Made by a program: the position numbers and the translations under genes | The notes under the pieces: model-generated | Databases searched by the model: none | What the model saw: the letters and a program-made list of their open reading frames with translations, nothing else | Told to the model about the DNA's origin: nothing | IMG/VR virus record: IMGVR_UViG_3300046665_000548 | Coordinates: 310,001-374,000 of that record | DNA from: a virus | Strand: one strand, 5' to 3' | Length of the DNA stretch: 64,000 nucleotides | Shown: in pieces, positions 42,281 through 50,310 of the stretch | How the letters are laid out: every line of letters begins with the position of its first letter | How positions within the stretch are numbered: position 1 is the stretch's first letter

Positions 42281-43114
42281 ATGACATTCGAACTGAAAGT
42301 ATCGAGAGAATATCTCAAGACTGTATCACTCATGGTTGCTACACCTATGTATGGTGGTAAGTGTGAGGGTTCATTCACACAGTCTATGACTGAGTTATCT
42401 GCCTTATGTAAGTCCGTAGGAGTTCAACTGGAGACGACATTCATATTCAGTGAAAGTCTTGTCCAGAGAGGACGCAATGCTTGCGTTGATATATTCTTGC
42501 GTTCTGCATGCACTCACTTTCTCTTCATTGATGCTGATATTGGTTTTGATCCATTCAGCGTTCTCATGATGCTAAGTCTCCAGACTCCTGGTTCTGGATA
42601 TGACGTGCTTGCTGCTGCATATCCGAAGAAGCACATCGCATGGGACAAGGTTCACGCGGCAGTATTGAGCGGCGTGAGTCCCAGTTCATTGAAAGACTAC
42701 GTGGGGGACTTTGTGTTCTCTCCTCTTCCTGGCGTTGATGTTCACCAAGAAGGACCTGTAGAGGTTTCAGAGACCGGTACCGGTTTCATGATGATCTCTC
42801 GGGAAGTATTCACGGATTACGATGCGGCTCATCCGGAGCTTCTTTACACGCCAGACCACAGCAGAACGGAAGGGTTCGAAGGTTCGCGCCAAATCATGGC
42901 GTACTTTCACTGCATCATCTGCCCAGACACGAACCGGTATCTTTCGGAAGACTATTTCTTCTGTAGAAATGTCAGAAAGATGGGAAGAAAAGTGTGGTTG
43001 TGTCCATGGATGACGCTCATGCACACGGGCAACTACACTTTTTCTGGGTCTCTTGAAGACTTACACGGAATCGGTGTCGCTGCTACCGATCATGTCGCCA
43101 GCCCGCCGCCATAG
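42281..43114 (+). CDS. GT-A-type glycosyltransferase-like protein (277 aa)
   Basis: From ATG 42281: KTVSLMVATPMYGGKC as the first strand, SLVQRGRNACVDIFLRS (~60-76), FLFIDADIGFDPF with a D-x-D motif (~80-90), and SETGTGFMMISREVF in the acceptor part (~165-180). These match the GT-A fold layout. The exact start is uncertain because the frame runs further upstream to 42206. Possible role: glycosylating DNA, virion proteins or host surface glycans. The 3' end overlaps the convergent gene by 54 bases. Confidence 0.65.
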   Translation: MTFELKVSREYLKTVSLMVATPMYGGKCEGSFTQSMTELSALCKSVGVQLETTFIFSESLVQRGRNACVDIFLRSACTHFLFIDADIGFDPFSVLMMLSLQTPGSGYDVLAAAYPKKHIAWDKVHAAVLSGVSPSSLKDYVGDFVFSPLPGVDVHQEGPVEVSETGTGFMMISREVFTDYDAAHPELLYTPDHSRTEGFEGSRQIMAYFHCIICPDTNRYLSEDYFFCRNVRKMGRKVWLCPWMTLMHTGNYTFSGSLEDLHGIGVAATDHVASPPP

Positions 43115-44452
43115 TTTCTCCAGTGGAGGAGCAAATCCCAGTACCATAGTGTTTGGATCGAGCGCCCCGATTAGCCGCTCGAAAACGTTTCGCACCTCTT
43201 TTGATCCCTTGAGGCGAACCGTGGATCGATTTAAGAAGTTGTTGTTGATCGAAAGCAGCGTAGAATCGCCTAGGGAGGCCAGCAGAGGCTCCTGATCTTC
43301 GAGTAGGTCGCAGAGCACGAACTGATGAGTGAGGCCCTGGAAACGCTTCCAGGCGTCGATAAACGCATCTTCCCCGGAGAAGTGTGCGTGGACATCGCTT
43401 ATAAGTTTCTCCAAAGAGCCAATATCGTATCTTTCATCGGTGATATCGATAGACGCCTTTACGAAGGCCGCGAAATCTCGTCCATCCCAATTGGTGATAA
43501 CGTTTTCCCAGAAGGTGAGGGATTCCTGGTTGGAGTCATAGATTACGATCTTGCTTTCCGCTTCGCCCAAATCGTTCCAGAGTGCTAGGGGTTTGAAACC
43601 CGCAGCCGGTGCGGCGACCGTATTGAAACGTTCTTCGCTGGGTGGCGAAGACAGTTCTTCGGTGTTCCGGACAAACACCTTCTTCGGCCGAGGAGGGAGA
43701 ACTTTAGTCACGTACCATTTCTGGCCCGGATAGAGATCAGTCGTTTCTGGGGTCTCACCGGATCGAACAGCAGTGATGGCTTTTCCGAAGCTGACATCCG
43801 ATACGTCTGGGTACACGAAGCCTTTCATCTGACGAATGTTGGGTGGCAAACTCACGATGGATAGTTTCATCCGCAATGCGCATGCGATATAGACCTGACC
43901 GAACCGCTCGCCGGGGATGACATCGATATAGTCGTTGCCCGGCTTGATCCAAAACGGCGTGTAATCGTCGTGAATGTTCTCCTCGGAACGAACGAAGGAA
44001 GGCAACATGCATGATCCTGGCGTCTTGCCATCATCGAACTTGATCGCGATGTATTTCATAACGTCAGGGAATGTCGGCGCTGGTGCACCGGCCCGGCGAT
44101 AGAAATCCATATTGATGATGAAGAATTGATTATGAATCCACGGATAGCTCTCGTGGTCGTGCTGCATCAGGTGCCCGGCGATGGCGAACTCGGTATTCTC
44201 GCAGAATTCAATGATTTCTGCTTCCAGTTTCGCAAAATCACTTATCGTGGTCCCTGATCTGATGACGACCGCATGCGTGGCTTGAGATGCGACGGCCTTC
44301 CTCAAGATGTAGTGACACATCTTTTCCCTGAAATACGGACGTGGGAAGCAATCGGCTTCGACTATGTTCCCGAGATCGACAAGGTGATCGAGCACGACCT
44401 GATCTTTGACCTTCCTGTTGAAATCCCAGATACCGTAGATCAGGTTGACCAT
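43061..44452 (-). CDS. Hypothetical protein, possible glycan-related (463 aa)
   Basis: The start is preceded by GAGG, and a TAAATA motif lies at 44484. Residues 1-260 look like an alpha/beta domain (VNLIYGIWDF..., MCHYILRKAVASQATHAVVIR, FIINMDFYRRAGAPAP), somewhat reminiscent of GT-A proteins without a clear D-x-D. The middle region has low-complexity (SSPPSEERF). The end (...LGFAPPLEKLWRRAGDM) overlaps the neighbouring glycosyltransferase gene. Link to glycosylation is inferred from the neighbour only. Confidence 0.5.
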   Translation of the reverse strand: MVNLIYGIWDFNRKVKDQVVLDHLVDLGNIVEADCFPRPYFREKMCHYILRKAVASQATHAVVIRSGTTISDFAKLEAEIIEFCENTEFAIAGHLMQHDHESYPWIHNQFFIINMDFYRRAGAPAPTFPDVMKYIAIKFDDGKTPGSCMLPSFVRSEENIHDDYTPFWIKPGNDYIDVIPGERFGQVYIACALRMKLSIVSLPPNIRQMKGFVYPDVSDVSFGKAITAVRSGETPETTDLYPGQKWYVTKVLPPRPKKVFVRNTEELSSPPSEERFNTVAAPAAGFKPLALWNDLGEAESKIVIYDSNQESLTFWENVITNWDGRDFAAFVKASIDITDERYDIGSLEKLISDVHAHFSGEDAFIDAWKRFQGLTHQFVLCDLLEDQEPLLASLGDSTLLSINNNFLNRSTVRLKGSKEVRNVFERLIGALDPNTMVLGFAPPLEKLWRRAGDMIGSSDTDSV

Positions 44453-44483
44453 TAGAACCGCCTCGAAGAGTTATACATGGTGT

Positions 44484-44490
44484 TATTTAT
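44484..44490 (-). promoter_or_regulatory. Late promoter motif ATAAATA
   Basis: Minus strand CAATAAATAACACC, about 32 bases before the start at 44452. Confidence 0.5.
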
Positions 44491-44502
44491 TGTCGGCAGT
44501 GC

Positions 44503-44530
44503 TTGACGAAATACAAAACTGTGGTAGATT
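44503..44530 (+). promoter_or_regulatory. Early promoter, copy 2 of 4
   Basis: TTGACG, 16-base spacer ending GTGG, TAGATT, then the start at 44556. Shares the GTGGTAGATTGA core with the copy at 46272. Confidence 0.8.
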
Positions 44531-44555
44531 GAAAACTCATTGGAGATGACCCCGT

Positions 44556-45221
44556 ATGCTGACGGTTGACGAGACCCTGGAAAAGCTGATTTCGAATTGG
44601 CCGTCTCTGCACCGCTCGCGCCTGACGGCGTTGGCGAGCATTTTTACCGGTGACTGCGACGACTGGTCGAAGGGCTACCCCAATGCTGACCGGACGAGTG
44701 GCCTCTATTCGCGCGACGAATATGAGACGAAAGAGATCACTCTCGACGCCTCCACTGCCAAGAATCATTACAATACGGAAATGCTATACCACCTTGGCAA
44801 CCGTGCCGAGAAGACGTTCGTGCGCGAGAATGCCGCTCTTATTGCTCGGACCAACCTCGGTGAGTGGAATGAATTTCGCTACGTGCCGTCATTTTCCGAA
44901 TACCAATTGAACCGCATTCCAGTTGAGAAGCTGACGCCGGAGTGGCGTGCGGCGCTGATCGAATTGTGCAAGGAAATTCTTTATCTTAGGGAAGATTTTG
45001 TGCACCGCAATCCTCGCGGCCTCAATGCGGAAAGCATCGAGCGCAAGGTCACCGATCTCAAGGAAGCGCAGAAGACCGCCCAGGAATGCTTGATTCGGCT
45101 CGGGGAAGGCGACAAGGAAGCTGAGAAGGCGCGCAATGCGGCCATCCAGAAGCTCCGCTTCGAGGCCGAAAAGTATGGCTTCGTGCTGGCCAAGATCGAA
45201 ACCGAGAGCGAGGAAGACTGA
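44556..45221 (+). CDS. Hypothetical early protein (221 aa)
   Basis: First gene behind an early promoter. N-terminal helices (MLTVDETLEKLISNWPSLHR), a beta section, and a long charged coiled region at ~135-221 (LNAESIERKVTDLKEAQKTAQECLIRL...). Shares an operon with 45221 and 45960 (overlaps). Function unknown. Confidence 0.6.
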   Translation: MLTVDETLEKLISNWPSLHRSRLTALASIFTGDCDDWSKGYPNADRTSGLYSRDEYETKEITLDASTAKNHYNTEMLYHLGNRAEKTFVRENAALIARTNLGEWNEFRYVPSFSEYQLNRIPVEKLTPEWRAALIELCKEILYLREDFVHRNPRGLNAESIERKVTDLKEAQKTAQECLIRLGEGDKEAEKARNAAIQKLRFEAEKYGFVLAKIETESEED

Positions 45222-45970
45222 TGGGTGGAAATGTTGCTTGGACGCTGCGTCTGCCTGACGGCATCGAGCACCGCATGCAGCGGTGGACAAACGTGTTCGG
45301 TGGTATCGACGGGGTGACCTCGACGGACGCCTTCCTCAAGGGTGAGCCGGAAGCGATTCAGCAATCGCTCAAATCGTGGTTGTCTATGAAGGCCGATTGG
45401 GAAGCCAATAGTGGCTCAGGGAAATACCGCGAGCATATGACAAGCGTTTATGCGCCGTATCCGTATGGCCTTCGGCCATCCGAGTACGGGTTCTTCGTCA
45501 CCGACTTTCGCAACTACACGATCATTTCGTGTCAGACCTATACGCGGCTGTTGAGGTTCCAAATCTACGGGCGGTACCTCAATCCAGAAAGCCTCACTCC
45601 AAATGACACCGATACTTACGGTGATCCTCTGTCGGAGAAATACGCGATTCTTCAAGAACTACACCGCCAAGGTCGCATCGAGACCTTCGAAAACGAGGAC
45701 TATGAGGATCAATCGACAAAAGGTTTGTCGCTTCCAGAAATCATCAACTTGGCGATGAAGGAACATCAGTCACACCATCGCAATTCCAAGATTATCGGAT
45801 ACGTCGGCATCAAGCCGGTGGAGCCGTGGCGCATTCTCGACTTCGAAGCATTTTCCGAGGATGGTCGCCGCGCTGCGTTTTCGGCGGTAAAAAACCTGGG
45901 CTTTGGTCTTAGTGAGGCCGAAGAAAAGGATTTCGAACAATGGATCAAGGGTGACGACGATGACGCCTAA
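45221..45970 (+). CDS. Hypothetical early protein (249 aa)
   Basis: TGATG overlap with the previous gene. MGGNVAWTLRLPDGIEHRMQRW... with a region APYPYGLRPSEYGFFVTDFRN and a helical acidic tail (GLSEAEEKDFEQWIKGDDDDA). No recognised family. Confidence 0.6.
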   Translation: MGGNVAWTLRLPDGIEHRMQRWTNVFGGIDGVTSTDAFLKGEPEAIQQSLKSWLSMKADWEANSGSGKYREHMTSVYAPYPYGLRPSEYGFFVTDFRNYTIISCQTYTRLLRFQIYGRYLNPESLTPNDTDTYGDPLSEKYAILQELHRQGRIETFENEDYEDQSTKGLSLPEIINLAMKEHQSHHRNSKIIGYVGIKPVEPWRILDFEAFSEDGRRAAFSAVKNLGFGLSEAEEKDFEQWIKGDDDDA

Positions 45971-46265
45971 AACTGCGAAAGAAAAACGGCAGTGGGGTGC
46001 GATCCAGCGGCTCATTGCACAAGCTAACGTCGAGCGCCAAAAAGCCGAGGATTGGAGGCTCAAGCCGTGGGATCAGCGCCACGAAAAGGAATATATCGAA
46101 TCGCAAGTCGCCTACTACAACGCCGAGGCGGCGAAGATCATGCAGGAGGTCAACCGACTGACCGTGTTAGTCACGAAGGGTAAACCGAAGCCTATCCGGC
46201 CCTCCGGTAATTACTCGGCCGAGCAATTCCTGAATGACAACGCGGAATTTAACGAGGGGCTGTAA
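45960..46265 (+). CDS. Hypothetical early protein (101 aa)
   Basis: ATG within the end of the previous gene. Basic helical start (MTPKTAKEKRQWGAIQRLIAQ...). No known motif. Confidence 0.55.
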   Translation: MTPKTAKEKRQWGAIQRLIAQANVERQKAEDWRLKPWDQRHEKEYIESQVAYYNAEAAKIMQEVNRLTVLVTKGKPKPIRPSGNYSAEQFLNDNAEFNEGL

Positions 46266-46271
46266 AAACGC

Positions 46272-46299
46272 TTGACGTTTTGTTGATTCGTGGTAGATT
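46272..46299 (+). promoter_or_regulatory. Early promoter, copy 3 of 4
   Basis: TTGACG, 16-base spacer ending GTGG, TAGATT; ATG 46324 with GGAGACG upstream. Confidence 0.8.
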
Positions 46300-46323
46300 G
46301 AGTCTATCAACGGAGACGATCCC

Positions 46324-47418
46324 ATGACCCTCGCTCAGTTCCCGATCTTTGCCGCCGCCCTGACCATCGAAACCAAGTGGAGCAAGCGCGACTATACGAC
46401 CAAGGTCGAGAACGCGATGCGGGTTCTGTCCGACGCCATCGAAGCTGACGGTATCGCGCCGACCATCTACAAGGACGTGGTGAAGGATACGTTCAATCGC
46501 GCCTTTGAGCACGCCTGGGAAGCCATTGTGACCAACGGCTTCGACTATGGCCGCGCTCTGCCCGAAGCCGAGAAGGCCCTCTACTACGACCTGAACCGCC
46601 CCGAGGCCCACACTGTCCAGAGCGGCATCAAGAAGATCGCGAAGGCGAAGCTCGACACCGAGTTCACCCGCACCGTTCTCGCCTTCTTGAACGAGATCGC
46701 CCCGCTCGGCGCGGAAATCGTTTCGCTCCGCAACAAGCTTGTGAAGCGCCAGCCAAAGCCGGTTGAGGACCGCAAGGCCAAGTACGAAGCGCCGCGCGCT
46801 GGTAAGGAAGCCATCTTCGCCGTGAAGGCCACGCTGGTCGAAGTCACCAATGAAGCGCACGCTGAACTGATCGAACGCATCGACGCTGGTCTCAAGAAGC
46901 GCCTCGAAGCGACCCTCAAGCTTGCTGCCGACGTGAAGGCTCTCGCTGGTGACCGTCAGAAGGCTCGTCGCGCCGACGAAGTGCTCCGTCAGTTCGCTGG
47001 TGCGGATTCCTTTGTGTACCAGATCACCGAGCGCAACAATGGTGAATGGTCGGCATCCGCCAACTCGGACAGCCTGATTGCAACTGAGGCGGCAAAGCGC
47101 GCCGACGCCATTCGCGAGCACTTTGTCTACAAGAACCTGGAGAAGATCGATTCGATTCTGGAATCCAAGGGCGATTTCGACGCGATCAAGATCATCGGCC
47201 GCACCGTCTCGTTGGGCGGTCTGGAGGGCTCGTTCCTCCTGACCTTCAAGGATGGCGCACGCTTCGAGATCACCAACTCGGTGGTCTACTCGGTCAGCAA
47301 GCTGGGCAACCCGTTCCTGCGCTTCCCGCTGACCTTCCACAACGTCGTGTTCGGCAACGGCACTCGTATGAAGATGCCGTCCGAAGAGAAGATGAACGCA
47401 GAATTCGTGGGGGCTTGA
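46324..47418 (+). CDS. Hypothetical early protein (364 aa)
   Basis: Helical throughout with many K/R/E residues. AAALTIETKWSKRDYTTKVENAMRVL, a basic patch (KRQPKPVEDRKAKYE) and a beta-like C-terminal third (ISLGG/LLTFKDGARFEITNSVVYSVSKL). Codon use is GC-rich. Early promoter and high lysine content suggest an abundant early protein, possibly DNA-associated, but this is unproven. Overlaps the next ATG region. Confidence 0.6.
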   Translation: MTLAQFPIFAAALTIETKWSKRDYTTKVENAMRVLSDAIEADGIAPTIYKDVVKDTFNRAFEHAWEAIVTNGFDYGRALPEAEKALYYDLNRPEAHTVQSGIKKIAKAKLDTEFTRTVLAFLNEIAPLGAEIVSLRNKLVKRQPKPVEDRKAKYEAPRAGKEAIFAVKATLVEVTNEAHAELIERIDAGLKKRLEATLKLAADVKALAGDRQKARRADEVLRQFAGADSFVYQITERNNGEWSASANSDSLIATEAAKRADAIREHFVYKNLEKIDSILESKGDFDAIKIIGRTVSLGGLEGSFLLTFKDGARFEITNSVVYSVSKLGNPFLRFPLTFHNVVFGNGTRMKMPSEEKMNAEFVGA

Positions 47419-47595
47419 ATGTCGGTACTGGCTGAGATTGTTTCAAACTACGACGAAATGCTCGATGATCTCGAAGCACTTCGGGACAGGGTGACCGATC
47501 CCGTTGAACTGGCCATTCTTGATCAAATGATCGTTGACCAGCGGGCGGCGCGCGACCGCTACCACGCCAAGGCAATGCAGAGGATCAATCAATGA
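47419..47595 (+). CDS. Small early protein (58 aa)
   Basis: ATG directly after the previous stop. MSVLAEIVSNYDEMLDDLEALRDRV..., helical, acidic then basic. ATGA overlap with the next gene. Function unknown. Confidence 0.55.
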   Translation: MSVLAEIVSNYDEMLDDLEALRDRVTDPVELAILDQMIVDQRAARDRYHAKAMQRINQ

Positions 47596-47903
47596 GCGTG
47601 GAGAAGATCGAAATTCACGAGTTTGTCGAGGGTCGTCCGAACGGCGACCGGGCCACTCGTATGACGGACTGTTCCACCTTCAAGGTGCAGGTGTTCGGTA
47701 AGGGTAAAGCAAAGCCCTTCACATCGTTCACCTACAATTGCTACGACGGCTTTAGGGTCAGCGTGGAAGATCGCGGTCATGCGCTTAAGGAAGCCGAAGC
47801 TCACGCGAAAGGTCTCGCTGCGGTCGTTGGCTATACCCAGCCGGTGGCGCTCCGCAAGTTCCGTGAGAAGATCGTTAGTCAGAAGAGTTGGGTAGAGGCT
47901 TAA
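47592..47903 (+). CDS. Hypothetical protein (103 aa)
   Basis: ATGA overlap upstream. MSVEKIEIHEFVEGRPNGDRA..., beta-type (FKVQVFGKGKAKPFTSFTYNC) with a helix near the end. Function unknown. Confidence 0.55.
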   Translation: MSVEKIEIHEFVEGRPNGDRATRMTDCSTFKVQVFGKGKAKPFTSFTYNCYDGFRVSVEDRGHALKEAEAHAKGLAAVVGYTQPVALRKFREKIVSQKSWVEA

Positions 47904-48079
47904 TGTTCGGGCAGTTTTGGTTCTGGTACAACAATAAATGCTGCCATCTATATGTCGGCGTGACGAAGAACCGTTGGTATCCGTTCACGACTGCCATGCG
48001 CAATGGGTCTTCGAAACCTATCAATTGTGAGTGGTATCGTCGGATTCATTGGGACCCGCCTCGTAGAACCCGAGATTAA
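47903..48079 (+). CDS. Small hypothetical protein (58 aa)
   Basis: ATG overlaps the previous stop (TAATG), with GAGG five bases upstream. MFGQFWFWYNNKCCHLYVG..., very aromatic with two adjacent cysteines and a basic end. Convergent with the oxygenase gene. Function unknown. Confidence 0.5.
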   Translation: MFGQFWFWYNNKCCHLYVGVTKNRWYPFTTAMRNGSSKPINCEWYRRIHWDPPRRTRD

Positions 48080-48768
48080 ATCTTTGACGCGCCTTTACGG
48101 GCAACCATCCCGTTGGCGCGGCAACGCTTGAGGAAGGCGGGCCATGAGTGTTGCCTGCTAATATCCGTGTCCAGTACATCCATTATCAGGTGGACGCGAT
48201 CCTCAGGGCCGTTATTGGCCGCCAGATGCATGACATTGGTGGATACGAAGTAGGCCGAACCATCGGCCGGAAGATGCTTTGAAAACTCTTCGCCGGTTTT
48301 TTCGTCCTTGATCGAAAACACCGCGCCGGGGTTAGTGTAAATCGGTACATGCAGGCGTACCATGTAAATGTCTGCATCGAGATCGCGATGCCATTGCATG
48401 GAGTTGCCAGGGGGCAATTTGGCACATCGAACCCTGCTCTGACGAAGGTTGAGGTCCCAAATGGTCTTCATGACCTCTTCCATATAGCCCTTGCAAAGCT
48501 CTGTGGGGACCCGCTGACCGAATGAGTTCTGGAATCCAGGCTGAGCCTCAAGAATACCAGACTCGGCTTGCTGACGCCTCCCTAGAACGAAACCGTCGCG
48601 CCAATCTCCCGTCGAGGTCCAGACGCCCCATCCTCCCCAGTTTTTTTGGGGTCCGATCATCTTCGGCTCAAGAGGTTTCAGGTATGTGTCGTACCAGTCT
48701 CTCAGTTTGTCGATGTCAAAGCTGAACGGTGCCTTCTCGGCGCAGAGGTCATCTAGCGGGTTATTCAT
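48076..48768 (-). CDS. Asp/Asn beta-hydroxylase-like 2OG-Fe(II) oxygenase (230 aa)
   Basis: RCAKLPPGNSMQWHRDLDADIYMVRLH...NPGAVFSI, then GSAYFVSTNVMHLAANNGPEDRVHLIMD: the H-x-D and distal H of the 2OG-oxygenase fold, with the R-V-H-x-I-x-D ending of aspartyl-hydroxylase-like proteins. The start at 48768 has AAGAGA upstream; 48786 (MQEENN...) is an alternative that sits six bases from an exact TATAAATA. Such enzymes hydroxylate protein or other substrates; the target is unknown. A second oxygenase lies at 61397. Confidence 0.75.
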   Translation of the reverse strand: MNNPLDDLCAEKAPFSFDIDKLRDWYDTYLKPLEPKMIGPQKNWGGWGVWTSTGDWRDGFVLGRRQQAESGILEAQPGFQNSFGQRVPTELCKGYMEEVMKTIWDLNLRQSRVRCAKLPPGNSMQWHRDLDADIYMVRLHVPIYTNPGAVFSIKDEKTGEEFSKHLPADGSAYFVSTNVMHLAANNGPEDRVHLIMDVLDTDISRQHSWPAFLKRCRANGMVARKGASKI

Positions 48769-48792
48769 ATTGTTCTCTTCTTGCATCGTCCG

Positions 48793-48800
48793 TATTTATA
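48793..48800 (-). promoter_or_regulatory. Consensus T4-type late promoter TATAAATA
   Basis: Exact match on the minus strand upstream of the oxygenase gene. Confidence 0.75.
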
Positions 48801-48808
48801 TCGGGTGT

Positions 48809-49228
48809 TTAGTCCCAATATCTCTCTGCTGAAACGCCATAAGCGATTTCGAACAGCTTGGCTTTTTCTGGTTTGAGCTTGACGATGTTGGCCATGAAGC
48901 GAAGTTCTTTGGCCTTTTGGTCTGCATCTTTCTGATCGTAAGGCACAAGCTTGGCAGGAAGATCGGGAGCTTGTTCTTGAAGCTTCTTGCATTCCGGACA
49001 CCACTGATGTGGTTCTCGCATTAACTTGCGAGCGCGGCGTTGATTGCTCTCATTCGCAAACGTTCCGTGATCGGTGCAAAAGATTGTCCATTTGCCTTCT
49101 GTGATATCGAAACCGGCTTCCTCTCCGGAATAGAGAACCACGCTTCTATTTGTATTGGGGTTTGTTCGTGCCACGACGAATCCTTGTTCGTCGGCGCGCG
49201 AGACAGATGTACGGCTTTTCTTCGCCAC
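48809..49228 (-). CDS. Hypothetical protein with C-x2-C (139 aa)
   Basis: GTG start (MAKKSRTSVSRADEQ) with GGAGAGG upstream and a late motif at 49252. TIFCTDHGTFAN...HQWCPECKKL gives possible zinc ligands C, H, C, C. The ending ...LKPEKAKLFEIAYGVSAERYWD is helical. No recognised function. Confidence 0.55.
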   Translation of the reverse strand: MAKKSRTSVSRADEQGFVVARTNPNTNRSVVLYSGEEAGFDITEGKWTIFCTDHGTFANESNQRRARKLMREPHQWCPECKKLQEQAPDLPAKLVPYDQKDADQKAKELRFMANIVKLKPEKAKLFEIAYGVSAERYWD

Positions 49229-49251
49229 TATCCTCTCCTCTGCTAGCGCAA

Positions 49252-49257
49252 TATTTA
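49252..49257 (-). promoter_or_regulatory. Late promoter motif GATAAATA
   Basis: Minus strand, about 24 bases before GTG 49228. Confidence 0.5.
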
Positions 49258-49310
49258 TCGCCTAAATCACAGTAGAAAGCCGGTTATTATGGCGTCTAAA
49301 AGTACGCAGA

Positions 49311-49316
49311 TAAATA
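49311..49316 (+). promoter_or_regulatory. Late promoter motif ATAAATA before 49341
   Basis: AGATAAATACTG, then GGAG and ATG. Confidence 0.55.
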
Positions 49317-49340
49317 CTGAACGCTCACAAGGAGAATAAG

Positions 49341-49655
49341 ATGCGCGGAAGATCAATGCGTGGTGTGGAAGTAGACTTCGCCCAACATCTCGCTGAAAAC
49401 GGAAATATGGTTGCGGTAGGAAACGCACGCATGAATGCGCGCGGCGACCTCCTCGGTCCAGGCGGTAAGGTCATCAAGACCCGTGCCGATATTGCTGCTG
49501 AATATCACAACAAGAGTAAGCAGGCAGTCAAGCACGTGGCTATTTCGAAGCTGGAAGATGAAGTATTCCAGACACCGGCTGAGGCGATGAAGCAGCTTGC
49601 TGATCAGAAGAAAGCTCCGCCGACGAAGCGCAAGATTAGTGACGACGAAGAGTAA
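49341..49655 (+). CDS. Conserved T4-superfamily hypothetical protein (104 aa)
   Basis: MRGRSMRGVEVDFAQHLAENGNMVAVGNARMNARGDLLGPGGKVIK is a pattern I recognise from small proteins widespread in T4-type phages, especially those of marine hosts, with unknown function. Basic helical C-terminus (PPTKRKISDDEE). Late promoter upstream and SD GGAG. Confidence 0.65.
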   Translation: MRGRSMRGVEVDFAQHLAENGNMVAVGNARMNARGDLLGPGGKVIKTRADIAAEYHNKSKQAVKHVAISKLEDEVFQTPAEAMKQLADQKKAPPTKRKISDDEE

Positions 49656-49679
49656 TTCTTCTACCTATATGTTTGCTTG

Positions 49680-49835
49680 GGCCGTTATTGTCGTGAGGTC
49701 CGGCAAATTGAGTTAAGCGTCTAGGGATACTCCGGATATGTGGTCGTTTCGAGGACCAGTAGCGGACAACCCTGGAGTCTAAGCTAAAACCTAGATGCTC
49801 GCTCTGACCCACTGGTTTCGACCGGTGGGTTTTTC
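49680..49835 (+). ncRNA. Small structured RNA with terminator (~155 nt)
   Basis: Between the 49341 gene and GroES. Nested stems GCGTCTAGG/CCTAGATGC (49717/49790), ACTCC/GGAGT (49729/49774) and TGGTC/GACCA (49741/49754), preceded by a GGCC/GGTC hairpin, then ACCCACTGG/CCGGTGGGT (49807-49830) and TTTTTC. The nested arrangement and terminator suggest a compact stable RNA or a leader element for the GroES gene. Class not recognised. Confidence 0.5.
49807..49835 (+). terminator. Rho-independent terminator
   Basis: Nine-pair stem with a TTTCGA loop and five T's; ends the structured RNA above. Confidence 0.8.
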
Positions 49836-49898
49836 TTTGGAATATTGAACTGTCTGCATCCGAGAATGTACAGTCCGGTATTACTTTGGAGATTATTA

Positions 49899-50243
49899 AT
49901 GGCTATTAACGCAGCTACTTTCCGTCCACTTCGTGATCAAGTTTTCGTTTCAGACCTCGAAAATGGCATCTCGGTCACCCTTGGTGGTCTCATCATTCCT
50001 GACGACAATCGCACCAATCGCGGCATTCATGCTCGTTGGGGCCGCGTCTACGCTAAAGGACCAGATGCAGAAGGCGTCGATATTGGCGAGTGGGTCCTGA
50101 TCGAACACGGTCGTTGGACCAATGGCATCGATTTCGAAGAGAACGGCGAGCCGATGAAGCTTTGGAGGATCGATTGGCCGGATGCGGTGATGATGGCTTG
50201 CGATCAGAACCCCAGCGGACGAGTTGCCCTGAAGTTCGACTGA
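49899..50243 (+). CDS. GroES-like co-chaperonin (gp31-type) (114 aa)
   Basis: ATG 49899 with GGAG upstream. FRPLRDQVFVSD...GGLIIPDD gives the GroES start; RWGRVYAKGPDAEGVDIGEWVLIEHGRW contains the mobile-loop/barrel segments. The length fits phage co-chaperonins. In T4 the counterpart gp31 works with host GroEL to fold the capsid protein. Followed by the clamp loader. Confidence 0.8.
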   Translation: MAINAATFRPLRDQVFVSDLENGISVTLGGLIIPDDNRTNRGIHARWGRVYAKGPDAEGVDIGEWVLIEHGRWTNGIDFEENGEPMKLWRIDWPDAVMMACDQNPSGRVALKFD

Positions 50244-50310
50244 CGAATCTTATGGAGGCAATTGCCTCCGTTTGTTACGTTCGATCATTGCATTTTGACG
50301 GATTGGTTTG

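Noticed and set aside
46249-47340. 363-codon antisense frame opposite the 46324 gene
   Set aside because: No SD or promoter in the right place; the plus-strand gene has an early promoter and SD.
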